A stretch of 46,289 nucleotides of DNA from CAZKNF01 sp964554105. GTDB taxonomy: Bacteria; Bacteroidota; Rhodothermia; Rhodothermales; VXPQ01. The stretch's first letter is position 1, and each line of letters starts with the position of its first letter. The notes under the pieces are model-generated. The model was not told where the DNA came from. It saw only the letters and a list, made by a program, of their open reading frames with translations, and searched no databases. The position numbers and the translations under genes were made by a program. The DNA lies in assembly GCA_964554105.1 (NCBI GenBank), contig CAZKNF010000023.1, forward strand, positions 1-46,289, read 5' to 3'. Below, in pieces: positions 31,841 through 40,681 of the stretch.

Positions 31841-33355
31841 TTAATTGGCGTTGGGCAGCTTAAGCAGCGTCCCGGACGAAATTTGCTCCTGCAGCTCTAC
31901 CTGATTCATAATCGCCACATCCTGTGGTGTCATATCTCTCGGAAGTTGAGAGGGAACGAACGACTCGAAGGGTGCTGAGCGCGGCGCACTCACAATTTCC
32001 ATTCTCGCAGGCTGAATGTTCAATACTTGCGGATCGGTGACGGTCGCGAACCCGCGCATGCTGCGAAGAAAGACATCTTCGTACTGGCTGAAATTCTCTC
32101 GTGCCGTGTAGGCCAGAAAGTTGTATACGTTGCCCATATGTTCGATGTAGTAGCTCAGGAGTCGAAGCTGACCTTGATCTGTTTGCGCATCGGCCACGAT
32201 GAAATATGCCGGAAGACCGTTTGACTCCGCTGCACCTGAGCTGACGACAGTAATGCCCTCCTCCCCAGCCAGTTCGCGAGCAGCGGCTTCGGCCGAACCC
32301 TGCTGCGAAATATTGAATATCTGAATGGCCTGCTGCTGTTCGTCCACCATCACGACCTGCGCAGCCTGGTTGACGACCTGGAATCCGGGAGGTGTAGGAA
32401 ATCTGAATTCAAGCTCCGGGTGATAGAAGGTGCCGTCGCTTACGTAGCCCTGCCGGGGGTTATCGCCGACAACTATACCGCGTATCGCATCGTACAGGTC
32501 GTCTTTCTCGAGACGATTCATCTGATACTGTTGGCTCCAGTTCGCGGCGTCTTCGCGAATCGTTTGCTCTCGCTCACCGGGGTCAGGATGGGTCGATAGA
32601 AATCCAGGCAAAGCCTCACCCTGCTCTTCACCGATACGGCGCAGGGTTCGGAAGAACTCAGAACCTTCAGACGCTTCGTAGCCGGCACGAGCGGCATATT
32701 CGACGCCTAGATTATCCGATTCACGTTCATCGTCGCGGCCGTACTGCAAAAACATGAGCTGCGCGGCAGCACCTCCGAGGTTAAGCACGTCCTGTGCCGG
32801 GAGATTTAGCACTTCCTGCCCGACGATAGCACCTCCAATCAGAGCAAGTTGCCCGAGCTGCTGCTCAAGTGCTCGCTGAGATGCATGACGAGCGGCTACA
32901 TGAGCAATTTCATGTCCGAGCACGACCGCCAGCTGTGCTTCATTATTCATGTGCGTCAGTAAGCCTCGGGTGACATATACGTACCCGCCGGGCAGTGCGA
33001 ACGCATTAACCACGGGCGAATCGAGAACACGAAATTCAAAAGGCGTTTCTGCAAAGATCTCTCGTGTATCCGGGCGGCGCATGTGGCTCTCGCTAAGCAC
33101 CTCCTGACCGACTTCGGTGACGTATCGACTGAGTTCTTCGTCGTCATAGAAGCCGAATTGACTGCGGATTTGCTGATCGGCCTGCGCTCCAAGCTGTCGC
33201 TCCTGGTCCCACGTATAGGCATATGCACGTTTATTCCCGCTGACCGGATTGCGAGAGAGCGTACAGGATGAGACGAGAAGGGATAGAACGACGAGAAGGA
33301 CGAGCCGCCGTAGATGTTTCACGTGAAACACAGGTGATCTCCGCGTTTGGCGCAT
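31841..33355 (-). CDS. M48-family metalloprotease lipoprotein (BepA/LoiP-like)
   Basis: The 504-residue protein has a type II signal (RRLVLLVVLSLLVSSC, lipobox V-S-S-C, Cys at about residue 31), so it is probably an outer-membrane or periplasmic lipoprotein. The zinc motif HEIAH in AVVLGHEIAHVAARHASQ, the third ligand in ERESDNLGVEYAARAGY, and FLSTHPDPGEREQTI are M48 features. The C-terminal third (NVYNFLAYTARENFSQYEDVFLRSMRGF and a final GTLLKLPNAN) is the usual extension of this Bacteroidota/Proteobacteria group. It likely degrades misfolded outer-membrane proteins. The start is ATG 33355. Codons 9-14 (VFHVKH) contain a perfect parS site within the basic n-region of the signal peptide. Confidence 0.9.
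   Translation of the reverse strand: MRQTRRSPVFHVKHLRRLVLLVVLSLLVSSCTLSRNPVSGNKRAYAYTWDQERQLGAQADQQIRSQFGFYDDEELSRYVTEVGQEVLSESHMRRPDTREIFAETPFEFRVLDSPVVNAFALPGGYVYVTRGLLTHMNNEAQLAVVLGHEIAHVAARHASQRALEQQLGQLALIGGAIVGQEVLNLPAQDVLNLGGAAAQLMFLQYGRDDERESDNLGVEYAARAGYEASEGSEFFRTLRRIGEEQGEALPGFLSTHPDPGEREQTIREDAANWSQQYQMNRLEKDDLYDAIRGIVVGDNPRQGYVSDGTFYHPELEFRFPTPPGFQVVNQAAQVVMVDEQQQAIQIFNISQQGSAEAAARELAGEEGITVVSSGAAESNGLPAYFIVADAQTDQGQLRLLSYYIEHMGNVYNFLAYTARENFSQYEDVFLRSMRGFATVTDPQVLNIQPARMEIVSAPRSAPFESFVPSQLPRDMTPQDVAIMNQVELQEQISSGTLLKLPNAN
33315..33330. promoter_or_regulatory. parS centromere site 1
   Basis: TGTTTCACGTGAAACA is a perfect 16-bp palindrome identical to the strongest bacterial parS sequence, the ParB (Spo0J) loading site used for origin segregation. 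It is inside the 5' end of the M48 protease gene (codons 9-14). A second identical copy lies 2.6 kb away. parS clusters typically lie close to oriC. Confidence 0.93.
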
Positions 33356-33493
33356 GGCGCTGCGTCGGTAATTAGCGAGTTAGGATCAGACATGCTGGAA
33401 ACATGGGTGTCCATGTAGAAGCCATTGAGCCTCCAGTGATCCCGTCGACCGCTCAATACCACATGCTCGTCACAACTAAGACAACGCATCACC

Positions 33494-34663
33494 TCATTCC
33501 TCGGATGTCGTGAGGTGCTTCTGGTATGATTCGTGGCGAACCGAACCGCCTTGTACGCAAAACAAGGTATTTTGAGCACCCTCGAATGGGACGACCTCCT
33601 CGAACGCCGTACGATCCGTTGCGGTGATCAGCGTCTGGCCGATTCTGTCGGATTGCAGAAGTTCGAGAAAGGCGGTCGACCTCGCTCGATCGAGGTGATC
33701 AAAAACGTCGTCGAGCAATAATAGCGGATACTCACCCGTCTGATCGCGGAGATAGAAATACTTCGCAAGCTTCATGGCCATGCCGAAGGTTCGGTGCTGC
33801 CCCTGCGACGCATACCGCCGCACGAGCAGCCCATTCAGCCGAAAAACAAGTTCGTCCCGGTGTGGACCTACGAGCGTGAGACCGCGCCTGCGCTCGCTCG
33901 GTGCGGCTTCCTCGAGTGCACGACGGTAAAGAGCGGCAATCCCCTCTCCATCCATTCCATCCATTCGCGAAATAGAGTCATATCGGAGTGTTGGCCGCTC
34001 GGCGACCGCCTCGATTTCCTGATAGGCCTGCTCGAGAAAATTGGCGAAATCGGCAGCAAATGCGGCGCGTTGGGCAATGAGCCGACTGCCGAATTGGATC
34101 AACTCCTCGTCCCACGGGGCTATGAGTTCCGGGGGCGGACCGGTTCGCTCCTCACGATATCTGCTGAGCAGCCGATTCCTCTGCTTCAGAATACGCCTGA
34201 ATTTCAGGAGCGTGTCCAAATACGAAGGCCGGGACTGGCTGAGTAAATTGTCAATAAACCGTCGCCGCTCGTCGGGACCGCCCGACGTCAGCGCGTGGTC
34301 CTGAGGAGAATAAACGACGACCGGCAGCCGCCCGACGATGTCCGAAAGACGCTCCAACGGCGCGGCATTCACGAACATCTGCTTCCCCTCTCCCGGCACA
34401 TACGCAAGACGAACCCGCAGCTCCCGCCCTTCATCTCTAGAGAACTGGCCCTCGAGTTCAACGTGCGGATCGCCTTTTCGGACGATGTATCGATCGGAGG
34501 CTGTCACGAAGCCTTTAGACAGACATAGATAGTGGACGGCCTCGAGCACGTTCGTTTTTCCCGCGCCGTTCGGACCGGAGAAGAGATTGACCTTCGGGGC
34601 AAATTCGCACTCAGTCCGCGCATGTGCACGGAAAGAATGCAGCCGGACGAAGTGTAGGACCAT
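33494..34663 (-). CDS. recF: DNA replication/repair protein RecF
   Basis: The 389-residue SMC-like ATPase helps load RecA at gaps via RecOR. It shows VRLHSFRAHARTECEFAPKVNLFSGPNGAGKTNVLEAVHYLC (Walker A near residue 35), SPQDHALTSGGPDERRRFIDNLLSQSRPSYL, GPHRDEL-V with the ABC-type ASQGQHRTFGMAMKLA signature, and Walker B YPLLLLDDVFDHLD. The start chosen is ATG 34663 (MVLHFVRLHSFRAH); the in-frame extension to 34714 is not family-like. The usual downstream partner in this group, a DUF721/DciA gene, is absent: 138 bp of apparently noncoding DNA leads to the M48 gene. It is divergent from murQ. Confidence 0.95.
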   Translation of the reverse strand: MVLHFVRLHSFRAHARTECEFAPKVNLFSGPNGAGKTNVLEAVHYLCLSKGFVTASDRYIVRKGDPHVELEGQFSRDEGRELRVRLAYVPGEGKQMFVNAAPLERLSDIVGRLPVVVYSPQDHALTSGGPDERRRFIDNLLSQSRPSYLDTLLKFRRILKQRNRLLSRYREERTGPPPELIAPWDEELIQFGSRLIAQRAAFAADFANFLEQAYQEIEAVAERPTLRYDSISRMDGMDGEGIAALYRRALEEAAPSERRRGLTLVGPHRDELVFRLNGLLVRRYASQGQHRTFGMAMKLAKYFYLRDQTGEYPLLLLDDVFDHLDRARSTAFLELLQSDRIGQTLITATDRTAFEEVVPFEGAQNTLFCVQGGSVRHESYQKHLTTSEE

Positions 34664-34877
34664 GGATGAGGCCGAATCAGGAGGTGCGCGCTCGGAATTC
34701 GTGTACGTTCGCAACGTCCATTCGTTCGGTCATCCAAACACAGCATTCATGTCAGCGTGAGTCCACACGAACGCCGACTGCACGTCCCTGCTGGATCATC
34801 TAGACCGCACCCACGAACAGAATTCCCTTTCAGTCGTGTACATGCACCGTTTAGACCGTGCCCACCTGCCCTATACG

Positions 34878-35807
34878 ATGCAGACTCAACCGTCCGACCT
34901 TTTTACTGAAATTCAGGCGCTCGCGACCGAACAGCGGAACCCGAATTCAATGGGCATAGATGTCGCCCCTGTGCGCGAGATCCTTGAGATCATCAACACC
35001 GAGGATCACAAGGTCCCGATCGTCGTGCGGCAAGAGATCCCATATATCGCGGAAGCCGTCGAGATTGTAGTAGAGGCGTTTCGAGCCGGCGGACGCCTGT
35101 TCTACATCGGTGCCGGCACGAGCGGACGCCTCGGTATTCTCGACGCGTCGGAATGTCCACCGACGTTCGGAACGCCGCCGGAGATGGTTCAGGGGCTGAT
35201 AGCCGGAGGGCGGGAGGCCGTGTTTCAGTCGCAGGAAGGCGCCGAGGACGTGGAGGAGCACGGGGCACATGCCCTGATGGAAGCTGGGCTCGAACCGAGG
35301 GACGTTGTCTGCGGAATTGCCGCGAGCCGTCGCACACCTTACGTAGTCGGAGGCGTCAAATACGCCAGGTCGATCGGCTGCAAAACGCTCTACGTTACCT
35401 GCAATCCACGTTCTGAATTTAATCTGGACGTGGATGTCGCCATGTGTCCCGTCGTCGGACCCGAGGTAGTGATGGGTTCTACGCGGATGAAAAGCGGCAC
35501 TGCTCAGAAGCTTGTGCTGAACATGATTACGACCGCTTCATTGATTCGTCTCGGAAAAGTGTACGAAAATATGATGGTTGATCTGCAGACAACGAATAAA
35601 AAGCTCGTCGAACGATCCAAGCGGACCGTCATGACCGTGACGGGCCTCTCCTATCATGATGCCGTTGCACTGCTCGAATCCGCGGACGGCCACGTTAAGA
35701 CGGCACTCGTGATGGAACTCGCAGGCGTAGACAAGGCGGAGGCGCTCCGCCGGCTCCGTTCGGCAGATGGGTTCGTTCGAAAGGCTATCGAGGCTGACCA
35801 ATCATGA
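34878..35807 (+). CDS. murQ: N-acetylmuramic acid 6-phosphate etherase
   Basis: The 309-residue SIS-fold enzyme cleaves the D-lactyl ether of MurNAc-6-phosphate to GlcNAc-6-phosphate in peptidoglycan recycling. Diagnostic stretches are the N-terminal TEQRNPNSMGIDVAPVREILEIINTED, the SIS-domain GRLFYIGAGTSGRLGILDASECPPTFG, and GPEVVMGSTRMKSGTAQKLVLNMITTA. The start is ATG 34878 (MQTQPSDLFTEIQAL), consistent with family length (about 300); the GTG frame start at 34836 is less likely. It stands alone between recF (divergent) and mfd, with no phosphotransferase (murP) or anhMurNAc kinase (anmK) next to it. Confidence 0.95.
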   Translation: MQTQPSDLFTEIQALATEQRNPNSMGIDVAPVREILEIINTEDHKVPIVVRQEIPYIAEAVEIVVEAFRAGGRLFYIGAGTSGRLGILDASECPPTFGTPPEMVQGLIAGGREAVFQSQEGAEDVEEHGAHALMEAGLEPRDVVCGIAASRRTPYVVGGVKYARSIGCKTLYVTCNPRSEFNLDVDVAMCPVVGPEVVMGSTRMKSGTAQKLVLNMITTASLIRLGKVYENMMVDLQTTNKKLVERSKRTVMTVTGLSYHDAVALLESADGHVKTALVMELAGVDKAEALRRLRSADGFVRKAIEADQS

Positions 35808-35943
35808 CGCAAAGTCGAGTTGTTTTTGACGAAAACCCGAGTCATCCACAAGGCACAACTACGCGTTGACCCGCACTGCCGCTGCAACCCCAACTGCTGG
35901 TTTTTGGTCTCCATCGTGAAAGAAGTCCCTGCATAAAAGCAAC

Positions 35944-35959
35944 TGTTTCACGTGAAACA
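35944..35959. promoter_or_regulatory. parS centromere site 2
   Basis: A second perfect copy of TGTTTCACGTGAAACA, here in noncoding DNA between murQ and mfd, 2629 bp from the first. Two perfect copies of a 16-bp palindrome this close are not expected by chance. Confidence 0.95.
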
Positions 35960-36147
35960 TTGCCTCTGTCGGACCGCCACTGTATTTCTCTAACTACTTA
36001 TGTTTACGTGGTTTGTCGATAGCCCCTGCCGGACTGTCGCCGATTCATCCCCGCATTTGTGTGCTCGGAGTTCAGGGGGAATCCCGGCTGCGTTCATACC
36101 GTTTTGACAAACCTTCCTTCCTGACAATCGTTTTTCTCGCATTAGAT

Positions 36148-36174
36148 GCCGTAGCGCCGCCGAGGCGTTACGGC
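36148..36174 (+). promoter_or_regulatory. Strong hairpin in the mfd leader
   Basis: GCCGTAGCGCC (36148-36158) and GGCGTTACGGC (36164-36174) form an 11-bp stem with one G-U pair and a 5-nt loop. The following bases are TTTCGGTG, too weak for a confident intrinsic terminator of the murQ transcript, but the placement 38 nt before the preferred mfd start could also make it a leader attenuator. The function is inferred from structure only. Confidence 0.5.
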
Positions 36175-36212
36175 TTTCGGTGCGTATACCAAAAACAACC
36201 CTTCGGCGAGTG

Positions 36213-39200
36213 GCCCTCAAAAATATATATCAGCGCATCGCCGCCCATGAGCCAGTCAGAGCGGTGCTGCGATGGACAGCCAACCTGAACGGTTCCGTCC
36301 CCGCCTCACTCCATGTGAAGGGGATGGCCGGTTCGACGTCCTCATTCCTAATTCGAGGCGTTGCGAATAGTGCCGGAATGCCTGTCGTATGCATTACCCC
36401 GGATGAAGAGGCGGCGGCGTATCTGCACGGTGATCTTGCACCTCTCTTTTCCGAAGAGTCGGACCTGCTTCGCCTACCCGCGACGGGGCATAAGCCCTAT
36501 GATGATGAGCAAATGGACGATCCGGGTCCACTAGTCCGTCGCGCCGACGTGCTTCAGCAGCTTGCCGAAGGTTTCGAGGGCCTCATCGTGACGAGCATTG
36601 ACGCGATGTTCGAAATGGCGCCGCCGGTCGAGACGATCAGAAAGGAAACGATCATCGTCTCCGTCGGCACCGCCCACCCGCCCGGCGAGCTTGCGGGTCG
36701 ACTCCTTCAACTGGGATTCGAACGCGTCGAGTTCGTCGAGCAGCCCGGCGAGCTTGCACTCCGCGGCGGCATCCTCGATGTATATCCGTTCGCGGGAGAT
36801 TATCCGATACGGGCCGAGTTTTTCGGGGATGAAATCGACTCGATCCGGGAATTCGATCCAGCCACGCAGCGGTCCGTCAGCCGACTCACGTCGGCCCGCC
36901 TCGTGCCGAATCTCGAACGGAGACAAGGCGGACAGATCGCGCAGTATACCTCTATTTTCGAGCATCTTCCCGACAAGACGCTCATCGTGACGTTCGACGA
37001 GCAACGAATCGTGGAGCGAACGGTGGACCTCTACCAACGTGCTTCCGAGGCGTACGTGCAAGCGGTTGCACGCAACGGCGAGAGCGCACTTCAAGAGCCC
37101 TCGACAAGGTATCTCACCCGTGAGGGCCTAGAGAGAGCACTCCTTACGCACTCGCGGATCCTGGTCGGGACATTCGTTCCCGCCGTGGCCGAAGAGACAC
37201 GCACCATCGATTCAAGTCCGCAGCCGGATTTCAATGGAAATATCGCGCTGCTCCGCAAACGGATCCTTGCAAACGCCCAGGACGGTATAGAAACCTTCGT
37301 GCTCTGTGACAGCCGCGGACAAGAACAGCGCCTATTCGAACTGCTCGAAGAAGAAGCGACGCAACACAAAGTACGATTCTCGGTCGAGTCCCTTCATCAG
37401 GGATTTCAGATCGACTCGCTGGGACTGGCCGTATACACCGACCACCAGATCTTTAATCGGTACCATCGCCCATCTACACGCGGCCGAAAACGACGTTATG
37501 GGGGATTAAGTCTCCGCGAGATTCAGAATCTCTCTCCGGGTGATTTCGTCGTGCACGTCGACTACGGCGTGGGAAAATTCGCCGGATTGCACAAAATAAC
37601 CGTTCGTGAAGCGCAGCAAGAAGCCGTTAAGATCCTCTTTAAGGACGACGACGTCCTGTACGTCAATGTCAATGCGTTGTACAAACTGCATAAGTACTCG
37701 GGAAAGGAAGGGCACCAGCCGAAGCTAACCAAACTCGGATCGGGGCAGTGGGAGCGTGCTAAATCGCGCACGAAGAAGAAGGTCAAGGATATTGCCCGCG
37801 ACCTGATAAAACTGTACGCCCAGAGGAAGGCTTCCGATGGGCTCGCGTTCTCCGCAGATACGATCTGGCAGCGTGAAATGGAAGCGTCGTTCAGGTTCGA
37901 GGACACGCCAGACCAGGCGACGGCTGCCGAGGCGATCAAGGAGGATATGGAGGAACCCGTACCGATGGACCGGCTCGTATGCGGCGATGTGGGATTCGGA
38001 AAAACGGAGGTTGCCATTCGCGCGGCGTTCAAGGCTGCACAGGATGGAACGCAGGTGGCGATTCTCGTACCTACGACGATCCTTGCTACACAGCATTTCG
38101 AAACGTTCAAAGCACGGCTTTCGAAATACCCGGTGCGAGTCGACGTGATCTCCCGGTTCCGCACAGCCGCCGAACAGAAGCAGATACTCAAAGACCTCGC
38201 GTCGGGCGAAATAGACATCCTTATCGGCACCCACAGGCTCACGTCTAAGGACGTGAAATTCAAGAATTTGGGCCTTCTGATCGTCGACGAGGAACAGCGA
38301 TTCGGCGTATCAGTGAAGGAGCGACTCCGAAAACTGCGCGCCGAGGTCGATACGCTTACATTGACGGCCACACCCATCCCCCGCACGCTACAGTTTTCGC
38401 TTCTCGGCGCGCGCGACCTCTCGATCATCAGCACGCCGCCGCCAAACCGGCAGCCGATTGAGACGGAGATTCATACGTTCGATAAGGATCTGATCCGCGA
38501 CGCAATCCTCTACGAGATCAGTCGCGGCGGACAGGTATTCTTCATCCACAACCGCGTGCAGTCGATCGACGAAATGTCGTCCATGCTCCGTGCCGTGATC
38601 CCTGACATCCGCATTCGTACCGCTCACGGGCAAATGAAATCCACGGCCCTTGAAAACGTAATGGTGGATTTCATTGCTGGGAAATTCGACGTGCTCGTAA
38701 GCACGAATATCATCGAAAACGGCCTCGACATCTCTAACGCAAACACCATCATCATCAACCGTGCCGATCGTTTCGGTCTTGCGGAGCTGCATCAACTCCG
38801 CGGCCGCGTCGGCCGCTCGGATCGCAAAGCCTTTTGCTATCTGCTGGTCCCTTCGATACACGGACTTACGCGGGAAGCACGACAACGCCTGCAAGCTGTG
38901 GAGGAGTTCAGCGACCTGGGCAGTGGATTCAGCCTCGCAATGCGCGACATGGACATCCGCGGGGCCGGAAATCTCCTCGGGGGCGAACAGAGCGGCTTCA
39001 TCGAAGATGTTGGATTTGAGACTTACCACAAGATTCTCGATGAGGCCGTTCAGGAACTTCGCGAAGAGGAGTTCAAGGATGTATTCGAGCAGGACCACGT
39101 GCCGAACGCCGGCGAAACGGCCGTGGACGTCGAGGAAGATGCCTACATTCCGGGCGAGTATGTATCCAACAACCTTGAACGGCTGAACATCTACCGGCGG

Positions 39201-39581
39201 ATCAGCGAGGCTGAGAACAGCGAAGTGCTCGAAACCATTCGGGGCGAGCTTTCGGATCGATTCGGCAATTTGCCGCCGGAGGTCGAAAACCTGATGACTG
39301 CCGCCGAGATCAAGCTCCTCGCAAATGCCCTGCGCCTGCCAAAAGTACTGTTCAAGAATGAACGGCTATTCCTGTACACACCCGATCAGGAGAACGACGC
39401 GTACTTTTACGAAAACGTCTTTTACGTTCTTTTGGAGCAGCTGAGCACGCTCGGCCGGCGATATGTTCTGAAAGACAACCGCGGGAAAAAGCTGCGCGCG
39501 ATCGTTCAAGATGTTCCGGATCTTTCCGCCGCGAAAGAGGTGCTCACCGCGCTGCAGCTAACGGGCAAGGTGGCCGCGTGA
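36213..39581 (+). CDS. mfd: Transcription-repair coupling factor Mfd
   Basis: This is the translocase that removes RNA polymerase stalled at lesions and recruits UvrA. About 1122 residues. In order: UvrB-like N-terminal domains (LHVKGMAGSTSSFLI, then GFERVEFVEQPGELALRGGILDVYPFAGDYPIRAEFFGDEIDSIREFD), the RNA-polymerase-interacting domain (LSPGDFVVHVDYGVGKFAGLHKI), and the RecG-like motor. The motor has GDVGFGKTEVAIRAAF, LVPTTILATQHFETF, IVDEEQRFGV (DEEQ box), LTATPIPRTLQFSLLGARDLSIISTPPPNR and the TRG region. A C-terminal TRCF domain follows. The start is uncertain: GTG 36213 (V-ALKNIYQRI) looks most family-like; GTG 36180 lies only 6 nt after a strong hairpin. uvrA is also in this window but 18 kb away. 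Confidence 0.96.
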   Translation, partial: ALKNIYQRIAAHEPVRAVLRWTANLNGSVPASLHVKGMAGSTSSFLIRGVANSAGMPVVCITPDEEAAAYLHGDLAPLFSEESDLLRLPATGHKPYDDEQMDDPGPLVRRADVLQQLAEGFEGLIVTSIDAMFEMAPPVETIRKETIIVSVGTAHPPGELAGRLLQLGFERVEFVEQPGELALRGGILDVYPFAGDYPIRAEFFGDEIDSIREFDPATQRSVSRLTSARLVPNLERRQGGQIAQYTSIFEHLPDKTLIVTFDEQRIVERTVDLYQRASEAYVQAVARNGESALQEPSTRYLTREGLERALLTHSRILVGTFVPAVAEETRTIDSSPQPDFNGNIALLRKRILANAQDGIETFVLCDSRGQEQRLFELLEEEATQHKVRFSVESLHQGFQIDSLGLAVYTDHQIFNRYHRPSTRGRKRRYGGLSLREIQNLSPGDFVVHVDYGVGKFAGLHKITVREAQQEAVKILFKDDDVLYVNVNALYKLHKYSGKEGHQPKLTKLGSGQWERAKSRTKKKVKDIARDLIKLYAQRKASDGLAFSADTIWQREMEASFRFEDTPDQATAAEAIKEDMEEPVPMDRLVCGDVGFGKTEVAIRAAFKAAQDGTQVAILVPTTILATQHFETFKARLSKYPVRVDVISRFRTAAEQKQILKDLASGEIDILIGTHRLTSKDVKFKNLGLLIVDEEQRFGVSVKERLRKLRAEVDTLTLTATPIPRTLQFSLLGARDLSIISTPPPNRQPIETEIHTFDKDLIRDAILYEISRGGQVFFIHNRVQSIDEMSSMLRAVIPDIRIRTAHGQMKSTALENVMVDFIAGKFDVLVSTNIIENGLDISNANTIIINRADRFGLAELHQLRGRVGRSDRKAFCYLLVPSIHGLTREARQRLQAVEEFSDLGSGFSLAMRDMDIRGAGNLLGGEQSGFIEDVGFETYHKILDEAVQELREEEFKDVFEQDHVPNAGETAVDVEEDAYIPGEYVSNNLERLNIYRRISEAENSEVLETIRGELSDRFGNLPPEVENLMTAAEIKLLANALRLPKVLFKNERLFLYTPDQENDAYFYENVFYVLLEQLSTLGRRYVLKDNRGKKLRAIVQDVPDLSAAKEVLTALQLTGKVAA

Positions 39582-39593
39582 ACTGACGCGAGA

Positions 39594-40565
39594 CTACTCG
39601 TACTGGCGAGCCGTGGCGATCGCTTCTTCGCGGATGAGGGCGCGAAGCTCGTCCGGCTCATCCACGACAGCCTCCGAGCCGAATCGAATTAGCCACTTCG
39701 CCACATATTCGAGGTTTTCGAAATCGAACGTGACCGAGATCTCGTCCCCACGTACCTCTTCCTCGTCAATTTCTGCCGGTACACTCCGACGCGCATTCCG
39801 ATAGACGGCCTTGCGGAATCGCACTGCAATCCGCCTCTTCTCGACTCCTCCGCTCACCTTTACGAACTCGGCGAGATCGAAACCCTCCGGGCGCTCAAAT
39901 CGCTCCATCAGCACGTGCATCGTATGGATGTTGTCGAGCCGAAAATTGCGGACGTCTTTTCGGAGATGATCGTGCGCGATGAGATTCCAGTGATCCGTAT
40001 AGTAGACGAGTCCGAGGGGATCGACTTTCCGCTTCGTCATCTCCCCCCGGCTTTCCACGAGATACTCCATAATCAGCGACCGCTGGCGGGCGACCGCCTC
40101 GCTTAATTCGTACCACCGTCCTTTCTCCTCGTCCTCATCCTCGGGCGAATAGAGCCAATACGGATCGAGAACGGTCCGATCCTTCAGGCGGTCGATGTAG
40201 TCGCGCACTTCGACGGGAAGGACGGATCGCACCTTCAACTCGACCTCACCCGCGTCTTTCCGAAGTGACGCATCGGGTTGAAGCTTCATGAACTCCGTTC
40301 CGATGAGAAGCGTCGCCGCCTCGCGCGCCGAGAGCATTAGGGGCGGAAGCTGATAGTCCTCCAGGATCTCATATCCCCCTCCCTCCGCGTAGGTGAGCGG
40401 TACGCCGGATTCACTCAGCGCGCGCAGATCCCGAAATACTGTCCGGCGGCTCACGCCGAAATGCTCGGCGAGCTCCTTGGATGTCAGGTTCGGACGATTC
40501 TGAAGGAGCAGGATGAGCGCGAAGAGCCGTTCGGTCCGATTTAGCGAGCGGTCGGATTTGCTCAT
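39594..40565 (-). CDS. WYL-domain transcriptional regulator (YafY/PafC type)
   Basis: The 323-residue protein has an N-terminal winged helix-turn-helix (residues 8-65: RTERLFALILLLQNRPNLTSKELAEHFGVSRRTVFRDLRAL), with GVPLTYAEGGGYEILEDYQLPP as the wing, then a WYL domain and a C-terminal WCX-like region (GGVEKRRIAVRFRKAVYRNARR...FDFENLEYVAKWLIRFGSEAVV). WYL domains bind nucleic acid or nucleotide ligands and control stress or phage-defence genes. Here the name-giving W-Y-L reads W-N-L (GLVYYTDHWNLIAHDH), an unusual substitution. It converges with mfd (12 bp between stops) and lies downstream of rsmG, in the place where noc or parA are often found. Target genes are unknown. Confidence 0.88.
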   Translation of the reverse strand: MSKSDRSLNRTERLFALILLLQNRPNLTSKELAEHFGVSRRTVFRDLRALSESGVPLTYAEGGGYEILEDYQLPPLMLSAREAATLLIGTEFMKLQPDASLRKDAGEVELKVRSVLPVEVRDYIDRLKDRTVLDPYWLYSPEDEDEEKGRWYELSEAVARQRSLIMEYLVESRGEMTKRKVDPLGLVYYTDHWNLIAHDHLRKDVRNFRLDNIHTMHVLMERFERPEGFDLAEFVKVSGGVEKRRIAVRFRKAVYRNARRSVPAEIDEEEVRGDEISVTFDFENLEYVAKWLIRFGSEAVVDEPDELRALIREEAIATARQYE

Positions 40566-40681
40566 GAATGGCGGAATATGCGCGGTAAACGTTCGGCGTC
40601 GCCGGACAGCCGCTGCCCTGCGGAGCCGGCCATTCGCGTCGAATCAATCAACGAAAGAAGGAGCAGTGATGTTCGATGGTT

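Larger units (their letters stand above)
35808..36212. other. murQ-mfd intergenic region
   Basis: A 405-bp stretch with no convincing gene. It holds a perfect parS site (35944-35959), one DnaA-box-like sequence TCATCCACA (35842-35850, one mismatch to TTATCCACA) and a strong hairpin (36148-36174) close to mfd. A TTGACA at 36104-36109 lacks a matching -10 element. One DnaA-like box alone does not indicate an origin. Confidence 0.6.

Noticed and set aside
33319..33489. 56-codon frame with a C-x-x-C start between recF and the M48 gene
   Set aside because: Overlaps the M48 start and parS site, no recognisable fold, and length too short to support; not the expected DciA.
35842..35850. DnaA-box-like TCATCCACA near parS
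   Set aside because: Single site with one mismatch, no cluster and no AT-rich unwinding region, so no origin is called.
36104..36109. TTGACA as a sigma-70 -35 element for mfd
   Set aside because: No -10-like hexamer at 16-18 bp, and this lineage probably uses a different promoter consensus.
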